NCBI GenBank assembly: GCA_001730095.1
Contig: MDLF01000058.1
Location: 108,161 to 172,160, forward strand
From: Rhodobacteraceae bacterium (ex Bugula neritina AB1)
GTDB taxonomy: Bacteria > Pseudomonadota > Alphaproteobacteria > Rhodobacterales > Rhodobacteraceae
Direction: 5' to 3'
DNA length: 64,000 nt
Shown in pieces: positions 53,289-61,991 of this stretch. The first letter of the stretch is position 1, and each line of letters begins with the position of its first letter. The notes below the pieces were generated by a model. The model was not told the origin of the DNA. It saw only the letters and a program-made list of their open reading frames with translations, and ran no database searches. Made by a program: the position numbers and the translations under genes.

Positions 53289-54797
53289 ATGACAGCAAGG
53301 TCTTACACGGTTGCGTTCCAGGGTGTTGAGGCCCGTCCGGTCGAGGTGCAATGCGCCATTGCCCCCGGCTTGCCCGCCTTCTCGGTTGTCGGCTTGCCCG
53401 ACAAGGCCGTTCAGGAAGCGCGCGAACGGGTGCGGGCAGCCTTTGCTGCCATGTCCATCGCCCTGCCCTCGCGCCGGATCACCGTGAACCTGTCGCCTGC
53501 AGGCCTGCCCAAGGAAGGCAGCCATTTCGACCTGCCTATTGCGCTGGCGCTGCTGGCCGCAATCGGCATTATCCCAGCAGAAAAGGCGGAAGAAACCATT
53601 GCGCTGGGAGAGCTGTCTCTGGACGGCCAGCTGATGCCGGTGGTCGGCGCCTTGCCTGCGGCTGTTACAGCCGCAGAGGAAGGCCGGATGCTGCTGTGCC
53701 CCAAACCTTCCGGGCCGGAGGCCGCCTGGGTCGATGCCGCCCAGGTGATCGGTGCCGCAACGCTGACAGAGGCGGTACAGCATTTCACCGGCCAACGGCG
53801 CATTGAACCCTCTGTGCCGGGCGAGGCTGTTCATGGATTGGGTGGCAAGGATCTCCGCGATGTAAAGGGGCAGGAGTTTGCCAAACGCGCGCTGGAAATC
53901 GCAGCCGCAGGGCGCCACCACATGCTGATGGTCGGCCCGCCGGGGTCCGGCAAATCTATGCTTGCGGCGCGCCTGCCCTCGATCCTGCCGCCGCTTACGC
54001 CTGCTGAGGCGCTGGAAACCTCAATGATCCATTCGTTATGCGGGCTGATTGACGAAGGTGGCATCAGCCGCGCCCGCCCGTTCCGGGAACCGCACCACAC
54101 GGCGTCAATGGCCGCGATTGCGGGCGGCGGGCGGCGGGCACAGCCGGGGGAGATCAGCCTGGCACATAACGGTGTTCTGTTTTTGGACGAGCTACCGGAG
54201 TTTGGCCGCCCGGTGCTGGAAACCCTGCGCCAGCCGCTTGAAACCGGAGAGGTCATGGTGGCGCGCGCCAATGCCCATGTGAAATATCCCAGCCGGTTCA
54301 TGCTGGTGGCCGCCGCCAACCCCTGCAAATGCGGCTACCTGGCCGATGCCAACCGGGCCTGTTCCCGCGCCCCCTTGTGTGGGGCTGACTATCTAGGCCG
54401 GATTTCCGGCCCGCTGCTGGACCGGTTTGATCTGCATCTGGATGTGCCGCCTGTGGATGTGGCCGATCTGGAGCTGCCGCCCAGCGCCGAGGGTTCTGCC
54501 GAGGTCGCCCAGCGGGTCGCAGGTGCGCGGGAAATACAGGCCGACCGGTTCCGCGGCCACTCCGGCCTGCGCCAGAACGCCGATGCCGAGGGCACATTGC
54601 TGGAGGAAATCGCCGCCCCGGACGCAGACAGCCGCGATCTGCTGGTCCGTGCTGCCGAACGCTTTGGGCTCAGCGCGCGCGGCTACCATCGGGTGTTGCG
54701 GGTCGCTCGCACCATTGCGGACCTCGCCTGCGAGGAAAAAGTTCAACGCCAGCACTTTGCCGAGGCCCTAAGCTTCCGCCTGCCCTCAACGCGCTGA
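53289..54797 (+). CDS. YifB-family Mg-chelatase-like AAA ATPase (ComM)
   Basis: The 502-residue cytoplasmic ATPase has the N-terminal ChlI-like domain (F-Q-G-V-E-A-R-P-V, N-L-S-P-A-G-L-P-K-E-G-S-H-F-D-L-P), the Walker A G-P-P-G-S-G-K-S-M-L near residue 220, Walker B V-L-F-L-D-E-L-P-E-F near 300, a Cys-rich N-P-C-K-C-G-Y insert and the C-terminal lid. In Vibrio and Acinetobacter it drives branch migration during natural transformation. The end overlaps the convergent esterase gene by 12 bp. Confidence 0.92.
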   Translation: MTARSYTVAFQGVEARPVEVQCAIAPGLPAFSVVGLPDKAVQEARERVRAAFAAMSIALPSRRITVNLSPAGLPKEGSHFDLPIALALLAAIGIIPAEKAEETIALGELSLDGQLMPVVGALPAAVTAAEEGRMLLCPKPSGPEAAWVDAAQVIGAATLTEAVQHFTGQRRIEPSVPGEAVHGLGGKDLRDVKGQEFAKRALEIAAAGRHHMLMVGPPGSGKSMLAARLPSILPPLTPAEALETSMIHSLCGLIDEGGISRARPFREPHHTASMAAIAGGGRRAQPGEISLAHNGVLFLDELPEFGRPVLETLRQPLETGEVMVARANAHVKYPSRFMLVAAANPCKCGYLADANRACSRAPLCGADYLGRISGPLLDRFDLHLDVPPVDVADLELPPSAEGSAEVAQRVAGAREIQADRFRGHSGLRQNADAEGTLLEEIAAPDADSRDLLVRAAERFGLSARGYHRVLRVARTIADLACEEKVQRQHFAEALSFRLPSTR

Positions 54798-55694
54798 ACT
54801 GCTGCCAAAAACCGAGTTCACAAAGCCTGCGGCCTCTTCCAGCGCGGCTTGCCCTTCCGGCAGATGACCGGCCATGAACTGCCAGACATGCGGAACATTA
54901 CGCCAGATATTCAAGGAAACTGTACCGCCTGCCTCCTGCAACCGCTCTGCCATGCGCTGCGCATCTGACAGCAGCACCTCGGTGCTGCCTGCCTGGATCA
55001 ATACCGGCGGCGGGTTACGAAAATCTGCAAACAACGGTGACGCGCGCCCGTCCGCCGGATCAGCGCCTGCCAGATACTGCTCAACAGCCTCCTGCATCCG
55101 CGCCGCCGGGATAATCACATCTCGGTCCCGGTTGGATTGGAGGCTGGCCCCGCCCAGCGTGAGATCGCACCAGGGGGAAAAGGCAACAAGACCCGCAGGG
55201 CGCTCGCCTTTGGCAAGAAGACCTGCCAGCAGGGCCAGCGCCAGCCCGCCACCGGCGCTGTCACCGGCCAGCAGAATGTCCTGTGCCGCATATCCGGTGT
55301 CCCGCAAGTACTGCCAAGCGGCCATGCCGTCCTCATAGGGGGCCGGAAACGGCGCATCCTGCATCAGCCGGTAGTCCGGCACTGCGATTTCCAGCCCCGC
55401 CGCCAGCGAAAGACGCGACAGCATCCCCTGATACGCCCGGGCGCTGCCGGCCAGGTAGGCGCCACCATGCAGAAACAGGATGACATTCCCCAGCCGCGGC
55501 CTGCCTGCCGACACGATCGTCAGCGGCACAGGTGCGGGTCGCGGCAGCAGCCGGGTGAATGGCAGTGCCGGATAAAGACGTGGCGCCATCGCTTCAAAGA
55601 ACCGCCGGGCCACGTCCGGACTGCCGGTGCGCTGCAGCACCGGCTTCATGCCATAGCGCATCCACCCGTTTATGGCCCGGCGCTGCCAGCTCAT
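54786..55694 (-). CDS. Alpha/beta hydrolase, HSL/esterase family
   Basis: The 302-residue product has the oxyanion-hole motif F-L-H-G-G-A-Y near residue 75, the nucleophile motif G-D-S-A-G-G near residue 140, and a His in the C-terminal N-V-P-H-V-W-Q. These mark the hormone-sensitive-lipase-type esterases, which cut short acyl esters. Its ATG shares one base with the gshB stop (TGATG, 55692-55696), so it is translated with gshB. The substrate is unknown. Confidence 0.87.
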   Translation of the reverse strand: MSWQRRAINGWMRYGMKPVLQRTGSPDVARRFFEAMAPRLYPALPFTRLLPRPAPVPLTIVSAGRPRLGNVILFLHGGAYLAGSARAYQGMLSRLSLAAGLEIAVPDYRLMQDAPFPAPYEDGMAAWQYLRDTGYAAQDILLAGDSAGGGLALALLAGLLAKGERPAGLVAFSPWCDLTLGGASLQSNRDRDVIIPAARMQEAVEQYLAGADPADGRASPLFADFRNPPPVLIQAGSTEVLLSDAQRMAERLQEAGGTVSLNIWRNVPHVWQFMAGHLPEGQAALEEAAGFVNSVFGSSSAR

Positions 55695-56629
55695 CAGGTG
55701 AATTTGGCTTCGATCGCCTGCCACACCTTTTCAGCGATGTTTACCCCGTCAAATCGCTCCAGCTCCTGAATGCCGGTGGGAGAGGTCACGTTGATCTCGG
55801 TCAGGTAGTCGCCGATCACGTCGATGCCGACAAAGACCTGCCCTTTTTCGCGCAACAGCGGGCCGATCGCGGCACAGATTTCCAAATCGCGGTCGCTTAG
55901 TCCGATTTTCTCGGGTCGTCCGCCCACATGCATGTTCGAACGGGTCTCGCCCGCCGCAGGCACCCGATTGATGGCGCCAACCGGCTCGCCGTCGACCAGG
56001 ATCACCCGTTTGTCGCCATTGCTGACATCAGGCAGGAACTTCTGCACGATCAGCGGTTCGCGGCTGAAACCGGTGAACAATTCATGCAGCGAGGTGAGGT
56101 TGCGGTCATTGGCATCCAGCCGGAACACCCCTGCACCGCCGTTGCCGTAAAGCGGTTTGAGGATCACATCGCCATGCTTTTCCTTGAACGCCTTGATGGT
56201 CTGCAGATCGCGGGCAATTGTGGTCGGCGGGGTCAGCTCCGGGAAGTTCAAGACCAGCAGTTTTTCCGGGTAGTTGCGTACCCAGAAGGGGTCATTCACC
56301 ACCAGCGCCTGGCCTTTTAGCATGTCCAAGAGATGGGTCGAGGTGATATAGTGCATATCAAACGGCGGATCTTGGCGCAGCCAGACCACGTCAAAATCCG
56401 CCAGATCCACTTCGCGCTCTTCGCCCAGAACCGCTGGCGCGTCGGCCACCCGCTGCACGGTCATGTCCTGACCGCGGGCCGTGATGCGGCCCTCTTGATA
56501 GGCCAGTTGGTCAGGACTGTAGAAAAACAGCTCATGCCCGCGCGCCTGGGCTTCCTCGGCCAGGCGGAAGCTGCTGTCCGCGTTGATGTCCACGCCCATG
56601 ACCGGGTCCATCTGAAAGGCGATTTTCAT
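55694..56629 (-). CDS. gshB: Glutathione synthetase
   Basis: This 311-residue ATP-grasp enzyme joins gamma-glutamylcysteine and glycine. Features: M-K-I-A-F-Q-M-D-P start, F-x2-P-D-Q-L, V-W-L-R-Q-D-P-P-F-D-M-H-Y near residue 80, the ATP-binding K-P-L-Y-G-N-G-G-A-G-V near 155 and the C-terminal I-G-D-Y-L-T-E-I-N-V-T-S-P-T-G. It lies downstream of rsmI-yraN and overlaps the esterase gene. The ATG at 56629 gives the standard length. Confidence 0.96.
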   Translation of the reverse strand: MKIAFQMDPVMGVDINADSSFRLAEEAQARGHELFFYSPDQLAYQEGRITARGQDMTVQRVADAPAVLGEEREVDLADFDVVWLRQDPPFDMHYITSTHLLDMLKGQALVVNDPFWVRNYPEKLLVLNFPELTPPTTIARDLQTIKAFKEKHGDVILKPLYGNGGAGVFRLDANDRNLTSLHELFTGFSREPLIVQKFLPDVSNGDKRVILVDGEPVGAINRVPAAGETRSNMHVGGRPEKIGLSDRDLEICAAIGPLLREKGQVFVGIDVIGDYLTEINVTSPTGIQELERFDGVNIAEKVWQAIEAKFT

Positions 56630-56700
56630 GGCAGTATCCCTTGTAAACTGGCCAGATACATGGCCCACCGTGCGCCCAGGTTCAATGGGGCGGCAGCGGA

Positions 56701-57075
56701 TCAGTCCAGGCCTATGGCGTTTTCGATGATCTCAACCGCGCCGGTGCCGTCCACCAGCGCGGCGTCGAACCGGACAGGGGTCAGCTGTCCCTGCGGTTCG
56801 TTTTCCAGATATTGCCCAGCGCTGGCATAAATCCGTTCTGCCTGCCGAAGGGTGATGCGCAGGGCGGCAGCGGCGCTGGTGGCGCTGTGTTTCACCTCGA
56901 CGAACACCAGCTCCTCTGGGCCGCGCAGGATCAGATCGATCTCGCCGCCCGGGCCACGCCAGCGGCGTTCCGCAATCGTGTAGCCGCGGTTTTCGTAGTG
57001 ACGTGCAACGATCTCTTCCGCGGCCTCACCGGCCAGATGGGCGCGGGCACCCCGATGCTGGCGCGGGTGGCTCAT
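56701..57075 (-). CDS. yraN: YraN family (UPF0102) endonuclease-fold protein
   Basis: The 124-residue product has the restriction-endonuclease-like fold of YraN: A-A-E-E-I-V-A-R-H-Y, A-E-R-R-W-R-G-P-G-G-E-I-D-L-I near residue 40 and V-F-V-E-V-K-H-S. These are the E/D-x-x-(E/K) core positions of the fold. The role is not established; it is thought to be linked with RsmI. The start is 3 bp downstream of the rsmI stop. Confidence 0.9.
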   Translation of the reverse strand: MSHPRQHRGARAHLAGEAAEEIVARHYENRGYTIAERRWRGPGGEIDLILRGPEELVFVEVKHSATSAAAALRITLRQAERIYASAGQYLENEPQGQLTPVRFDAALVDGTGAVEIIENAIGLD

Positions 57076-57078
57076 GGC

Positions 57079-57936
57079 TCAGCCGCCTTTGGCCAGCTGC
57101 AGCGCCAGCTGATAGATCTTGCGCCGCGGTAACCCGTGCATCTCAGCCACGATACCTGCGGCGTCTTTGACCGAATTGCCCTGCAGCGCGGCCAGCAGGT
57201 CGCTTTCCAGGTCGCCCTCGCTCACCTCTGCTTCCTGCGCACGGTCGACCAGCAGCACAATCTCTCCCTTCACGGGTTTTTCCTCCAGCCCCACGGCCAG
57301 TTCGGTCAGCGGCGCCCGGCGGACTTCTTCGAATTTCTTGGTCAGCTCCCGGGCCAGTGCCGCCGGACGGTTGCCCAGCACCGCAGCCATATCCGCAACC
57401 GAGGCCGCAACACGTTTCGGAGATTCATAGAAGATCAGCGTGCCGGGGATTTCCCGCAGCTCTTCCAGCCGTTTGCGCCGGGCACCTGATGCATTGGGCA
57501 GAAAGCCCGCAAAGAAAAACGCATCTGTCGGCAGCCCGGCCAGCGTCAGCGCCGTGGCCGCCGCCGAGGCACCGGGCGCGCAGGTGACCGCATGCCCCGC
57601 CTCTGCCGCTGCACGGCTGAGATCATAGCCCGGATCGGCGATCAGCGGCATGCCGGCCTCGGATGCATAGGCAACGGATTTGCCCTCGGCCACCGCCTCC
57701 AGCAGTTTGGCCCGCGCCCCGGCACCGCTGTGATCGTGATAAGCAATGATCCGCCGTCCGCCCAGGGGCACGCCGTGAATCTCCATCAGCTTGCGCAGCG
57801 AGCGTGTATCCTCGGCGGCAAGCACATCGGCAGAGGCCAGAACATCCAATGCCCGCAGGGTGATGTCGCGGGCCGTGCCGATGGGCGTGGCAACAAAGTA
57901 CAGCCCGGGGGACAATATGACATTCTGGTGATTCAA
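57079..57936 (-). CDS. rsmI: 16S rRNA (cytidine-1402-2'-O)-methyltransferase
   Basis: This 285-residue SAM-dependent tetrapyrrole-methylase-fold enzyme methylates C1402 of 16S rRNA. It has the start G-L-Y-F-V-A-T-P-I-G near residue 12, A-E-D-T-R-S-L-R-K-L-M near 40, Y-H-D-H-S, S-E-A-G-M-P-L-I-A-D-P-G-Y near 95, and Y-E-S-P-K-R-V near 170. The next gene is yraN. The divergent lipoprotein gene at 58025 keeps the neighbourhood rsmI-lpoA-yraN known from E. coli. Confidence 0.94.
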   Translation of the reverse strand: MNHQNVILSPGLYFVATPIGTARDITLRALDVLASADVLAAEDTRSLRKLMEIHGVPLGGRRIIAYHDHSGAGARAKLLEAVAEGKSVAYASEAGMPLIADPGYDLSRAAAEAGHAVTCAPGASAAATALTLAGLPTDAFFFAGFLPNASGARRKRLEELREIPGTLIFYESPKRVAASVADMAAVLGNRPAALARELTKKFEEVRRAPLTELAVGLEEKPVKGEIVLLVDRAQEAEVSEGDLESDLLAALQGNSVKDAAGIVAEMHGLPRRKIYQLALQLAKGG

Positions 57937-58024
57937 AGCTGGACCCGCCTTTTTGGTCGTTTATTATCCGCCTTTAAATCCACACGGCACAGAGCCGCCG
58001 GGAGAACGGAGTTTCAAGTCCATT

Positions 58025-59191
58025 ATGTTTGCTGTTTTCAAACGCGCCCGCAAGGCAGCACTTGCAGCCGCCGCGGCTGTTTCCGCTATTGCTTTGACCG
58101 CCTGCGATCCGATCGCGATTGGCACCGGCCCGACCATCAACACTTCCAAACCCGTTCCTGTTGCGCTGCTGGTGCCGCGCGGCTCTGCCCAGCAGGGCGA
58201 CAGCGTTCTGGCCAAGAGCCTGGAAAACGCGGCCCGCATGGCAATTGCCGACCTCGAAGGCGTGCAGATCGATCTGCGCGTCTATGATACCGCAGGCAGC
58301 CCCGAAGTCGCATCCAGCGCCGCGCAGCAGGCACTTAAAGATGGCGCTCGTGTCATTCTGGGCCCGGTCTATGCAGAGGCTGCGAATGCCGCAGGCATTG
58401 CAGCCCGCCAGCGTGGCGTCAATGTTCTGGCATTTTCCAACAACCCCGCCATTGCCGGCGGCAATGTCTTTATTCTGGGGCCAACATTCGGCAACACCGC
58501 GCGCCGCCTGACCAGCTTTGCCGCCCGCAATGGCAAGCGCAACATTCTGATTGTCGGCGGCAATGATGCCGCTGGCGTCGCAGGCCGCAATGCCATTCAG
58601 CAGGCCGCCAGCCAAGGCGGCACCAGCATTGCAGGCAGTGTTGGCTATGAGCTGTCACAGCAGGGCGTGATAAACGCTATCCCCACCATCCGGTCCCAGG
58701 CTTCTGGTGCCGATGCCGTCTTTCTGACCTCGACAACCGCAGGCGCACTGCCGCTGTTGGCCCAGCTTCTGCCCGAAGCCGGCGTCGATCCCGCCCAAAA
58801 ACAGTACATCGGCCTGACACGCTGGGATATTCCGCCGCAAACCCTGGCTCTGCCCGGCGTGCAGGGTGGCTGGTTCGCCATGCCTGACCAGGGCAAAGTA
58901 CAGCAGTTCAGCGCCCGCTATCAGGCCAGTTACGGCGCAGCGCCCCATTCCATCGGCAGCCTCGCCTATGACGGCATCGCCGCCATCGGCGCGCTGGTTG
59001 CGGCTGGCAAATCCGACGCGCTGACCGCAGGCGCGCTGACGCAGGGTGCAGGCTTCCAAGGCGCCGGTGGCATCTTCCGTCTGCGGCCCGACGGCACCAA
59101 TGAACGCGGCCTGGCGGTTGCCACCATCCAAGAGCAAAAGGTCGTCATCATTGACCCAGCCCCAAGCAGCTTCGCAGGCGCCGGGTTCTGA
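58025..59191 (+). CDS. LpoA-like penicillin-binding-protein activator lipoprotein
   Basis: The 388-residue protein has a lipoprotein signal with lipobox L-T-A-C near residue 27, then a periplasmic-binding-protein-1 fold (A-L-L-V-P-R-G, L-E-N-A-A-R-M-A-I-A-D-L, V-I-L-G-P-V-Y, Q-Q-G-V-I-N-A-I-P). In E. coli, LpoA activates PBP1a and its gene lies next to rsmI. The fold and position support that here, but activity is inferred. The ATG at 58025 starts the signal peptide; an ATG 72 bp earlier is not supported. Confidence 0.82.
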   Translation: MFAVFKRARKAALAAAAAVSAIALTACDPIAIGTGPTINTSKPVPVALLVPRGSAQQGDSVLAKSLENAARMAIADLEGVQIDLRVYDTAGSPEVASSAAQQALKDGARVILGPVYAEAANAAGIAARQRGVNVLAFSNNPAIAGGNVFILGPTFGNTARRLTSFAARNGKRNILIVGGNDAAGVAGRNAIQQAASQGGTSIAGSVGYELSQQGVINAIPTIRSQASGADAVFLTSTTAGALPLLAQLLPEAGVDPAQKQYIGLTRWDIPPQTLALPGVQGGWFAMPDQGKVQQFSARYQASYGAAPHSIGSLAYDGIAAIGALVAAGKSDALTAGALTQGAGFQGAGGIFRLRPDGTNERGLAVATIQEQKVVIIDPAPSSFAGAGF

Positions 59192-61991
59192 ACCCGCTGC
59201 TGCCACGGCGCAGCCCTCTGCCAACGGTTATCCGGAACCGCTGGGCCCGCTGATCTGCGGCCCGGCGGATATTTTCGACGTCGTCAGCATCCGCGCGCAG
59301 ATCACTGCATTGGCACAAGATACCGATGCTGCGACCCTGCGCAAGGAAACGGTGAATATCCTGAAAGCCGCAAACAAGGCCGGACGGGCTGCAATCGCCG
59401 CGGCTTTTTCGGAACAACCGTTTTCCGCGCGTCAGCTGACCCGCTCTTACACTTTTCTGACCGACGGGCTGGTAACAACCGCACTGTTTGTGGCCAGTGA
59501 ACTGCTGCACCCGCTGGCAACCCCGACCCAGGGAGAGCGGATTGCTGTGATGGCCGTTGGCGGATACGGCCGGGGTGAAATGGCGCCGGCCTCTGACGTC
59601 GACCTCTTGTTCATCACCCCCTACAAGATCACCGCCTGGGCGGAGAGCGTGATTGAATCCATGCTTTACATCCTGTGGGACCTGCGGCTGAAGGTCGGCC
59701 ACGCCAGCCGCACCATTAAGGATTGCATCCGGCTGGGCGGCGAAGACTACACCATCCGCACGGCAATGCTGGAGCACCGCTTCCTGGCAGGCCATGTGCC
59801 GCTGGCGGATGAACTGGACAGGCGCCTGAAAACAGACTTGTTTTCCAAAGACACCCGTGAATTCATCGAAGCCAAGTTGGGAGAGCGAGACGCCCGCCAC
59901 CTGAAGCAGGGTCAACGCTATATGGTCGAACCCAATGTAAAAGAGGGCAAGGGTGGCCTGCGGGATCTGCAATCGCTCTACTGGATTGCGAAATATCTGT
60001 ACCATGTTCAGGACGCTGCCGAACTGGTGCCGCTGGGCCTGTTCCGTCCGGAAGAACTGGAACTGTTTTCCAAGGCCGAGACCTTTTTGTGGGCGGTCCG
60101 GTCGCATCTGCATCTGGCGACAGGACGCGCAACGGAACAGCTCACCTTCGACTTGCAGGTCGAAGTTGCAAGCCGCATGGGATACCAGGACAAATCCGGC
60201 CGCCGGGCAGTTGAAGTCTTCATGCAGGAATATTTCCGCCACGCCACCCGCGTGGGCGACCTGACCCGGATTTTCCTGACCAAGCTGGAAGCCAGCCAGG
60301 AAAAGGACGCGCCGCTTCTGAAACGGATTTTCAGCCGTCGTCGGAAGATCAAGACCGGTTACAAAGTGGTGCACAACCGCCTGGATGTGCTCAACCCGGA
60401 AAAATTCCTGGCCGACCGGATGAACCTGCTGCGGATCTTTGAGGAGGCCCTGCGCACCGGGCTGCTGATCCACCCGGATGCCATGCGGCTTGTCACTGCC
60501 AATCTGCACCTGATCGACGACGGCATGCGCAACGACCCCGAGGCGCAACGGATTTTCCTGGACCTGCTTCTCAAGCACGGCAACTCCGAACGCGCCCTCA
60601 GGCGTATGAACGAACTGGGGGTGCTGGCCGCATTCCTGCCGGAGTTCGAACCCATCGTGGCGATGATGCAGTTCAACATGTATCACTCCTACACCGTGGA
60701 TGAGCATACCATTCAGGTGATCTCCAATTTTGCAGCCATCGAACGCGGCGAGCTGGAGGATGAACTGCCGCTCTCCTCTTCGATCCTGCGCAAGGGGCTT
60801 AGCCGCAAGGTGCTGATGGTGGCCATGCTGCTGCATGACATCGGCAAGGGGCGCGAGCAGGACCATTCGATCCTCGGCGCCCAGATCGCCCGCAAGGTGG
60901 CGCCACGCCTGGGGCTGAAGCAGGCCGAATGCGAAACCGTGGAATGGCTGGTGCGCTATCACCTGCTGATGTCGGACATGGCACAGAAACGCGATATCGC
61001 CGACCCCCGAACGGTCCGGGACTTTGCCAAGGCGGTGCAAACGGTCAAGCGGCTCGACCTGCTTTTGCTGCTCACGGTCTGCGATATCCGCGGCGTCGGC
61101 CCCGGCACCTGGAACAACTGGAAAGCCGCCTTGCTGCGCGCGCTTTACAAACATACCCGCGCCGCACTTGAGGGCGGCATGGAGGCGCTGAACCGCGAAC
61201 AGCGGGGCACGGCCGCCAAAAAGGCCCTGCGTGAGGCACTGCCGGACTGGTCCAAGGGGGCGCTGAAGACCGAAACCGCCCGTCATTACCCGCCCTACTG
61301 GCACGGGCTGCATGTGACCGCCCATGTGGATTTTGCCGAGATGCTGCGCGAATACACCAGCATGGGTGACGCAGGCGAAGTGATGATCCGGCTTTATCCG
61401 GACGAGGACCGGGACGCCACTCGCGCCACCTTTGTAATGGAAGATCACCCCGGCATCTTTGCCCGCATTGCCGGCGCCCTGGCCCTGGTCGGCGCCAATG
61501 TGGTCGATGCACGGTCTTACACCACCAAGGACGGCTATGTGACCGATGCCTTCTGGATTCAGGACGCGGATGGACATCCCTTTGATCCTCTGCGCCTGCA
61601 CCGGCTCAAACAGATGATCGAGAAGACCCTGAAGGGCGAGGTGATCACCCGTGACGCCCTGAAATCGCGCGACAAGATCAAGAAGCGCGAGAAAGCCTTC
61701 AGGGTGCCGACCCATATCACCTTCGACAATGACGGCTCAGAGATCTATACCATCATCGAGGTCGACACCCGCGACCGTCCTGGGCTGCTTTATGATCTGG
61801 CGCGCGCTCTGGCCGCTGCCAACGTCTATATCGCCAATGCAGTCATTGCGACCTATGGCGAACAGGTGGTGGACACCTTCTATGTCAAGGACATGTTCGG
61901 CCTGAAATACTATGCCGAGTCCAAACAGCGGATGCTGGAAAAGAAACTGCGCGAGGCGATTGCCGAAGGCGCGAAACGGGCGAATACATGA
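59151..61991 (+). CDS. glnD: Bifunctional uridylyltransferase/uridylyl-removing enzyme GlnD
   Basis: This nitrogen sensor uridylylates or deuridylylates PII proteins in response to glutamine. Domains: nucleotidyltransferase with G-G-Y-G-R-G-E-M-A-P-A-S-D-V-D-L-L (about residues 136-152), a helical region, the HD hydrolase L-L-H-D-I-G-K-G-R-E-Q-D-H-S (about 560), and two ACT domains beginning near residues 762 and 870. The start is a TTG at 59151 with AAAGG upstream, overlapping the end of the lipoprotein gene; no ATG lies between 59151 and the domain. It is followed by murJ. Confidence 0.94.
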   Translation: MTQPQAASQAPGSEPAAATAQPSANGYPEPLGPLICGPADIFDVVSIRAQITALAQDTDAATLRKETVNILKAANKAGRAAIAAAFSEQPFSARQLTRSYTFLTDGLVTTALFVASELLHPLATPTQGERIAVMAVGGYGRGEMAPASDVDLLFITPYKITAWAESVIESMLYILWDLRLKVGHASRTIKDCIRLGGEDYTIRTAMLEHRFLAGHVPLADELDRRLKTDLFSKDTREFIEAKLGERDARHLKQGQRYMVEPNVKEGKGGLRDLQSLYWIAKYLYHVQDAAELVPLGLFRPEELELFSKAETFLWAVRSHLHLATGRATEQLTFDLQVEVASRMGYQDKSGRRAVEVFMQEYFRHATRVGDLTRIFLTKLEASQEKDAPLLKRIFSRRRKIKTGYKVVHNRLDVLNPEKFLADRMNLLRIFEEALRTGLLIHPDAMRLVTANLHLIDDGMRNDPEAQRIFLDLLLKHGNSERALRRMNELGVLAAFLPEFEPIVAMMQFNMYHSYTVDEHTIQVISNFAAIERGELEDELPLSSSILRKGLSRKVLMVAMLLHDIGKGREQDHSILGAQIARKVAPRLGLKQAECETVEWLVRYHLLMSDMAQKRDIADPRTVRDFAKAVQTVKRLDLLLLLTVCDIRGVGPGTWNNWKAALLRALYKHTRAALEGGMEALNREQRGTAAKKALREALPDWSKGALKTETARHYPPYWHGLHVTAHVDFAEMLREYTSMGDAGEVMIRLYPDEDRDATRATFVMEDHPGIFARIAGALALVGANVVDARSYTTKDGYVTDAFWIQDADGHPFDPLRLHRLKQMIEKTLKGEVITRDALKSRDKIKKREKAFRVPTHITFDNDGSEIYTIIEVDTRDRPGLLYDLARALAAANVYIANAVIATYGEQVVDTFYVKDMFGLKYYAESKQRMLEKKLREAIAEGAKRANT

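Noticed and set aside
59148..61715. Minus-strand open frame of about 855 codons
   Set aside because: It is antisense to glnD; high GC leaves few stop codons on both strands.
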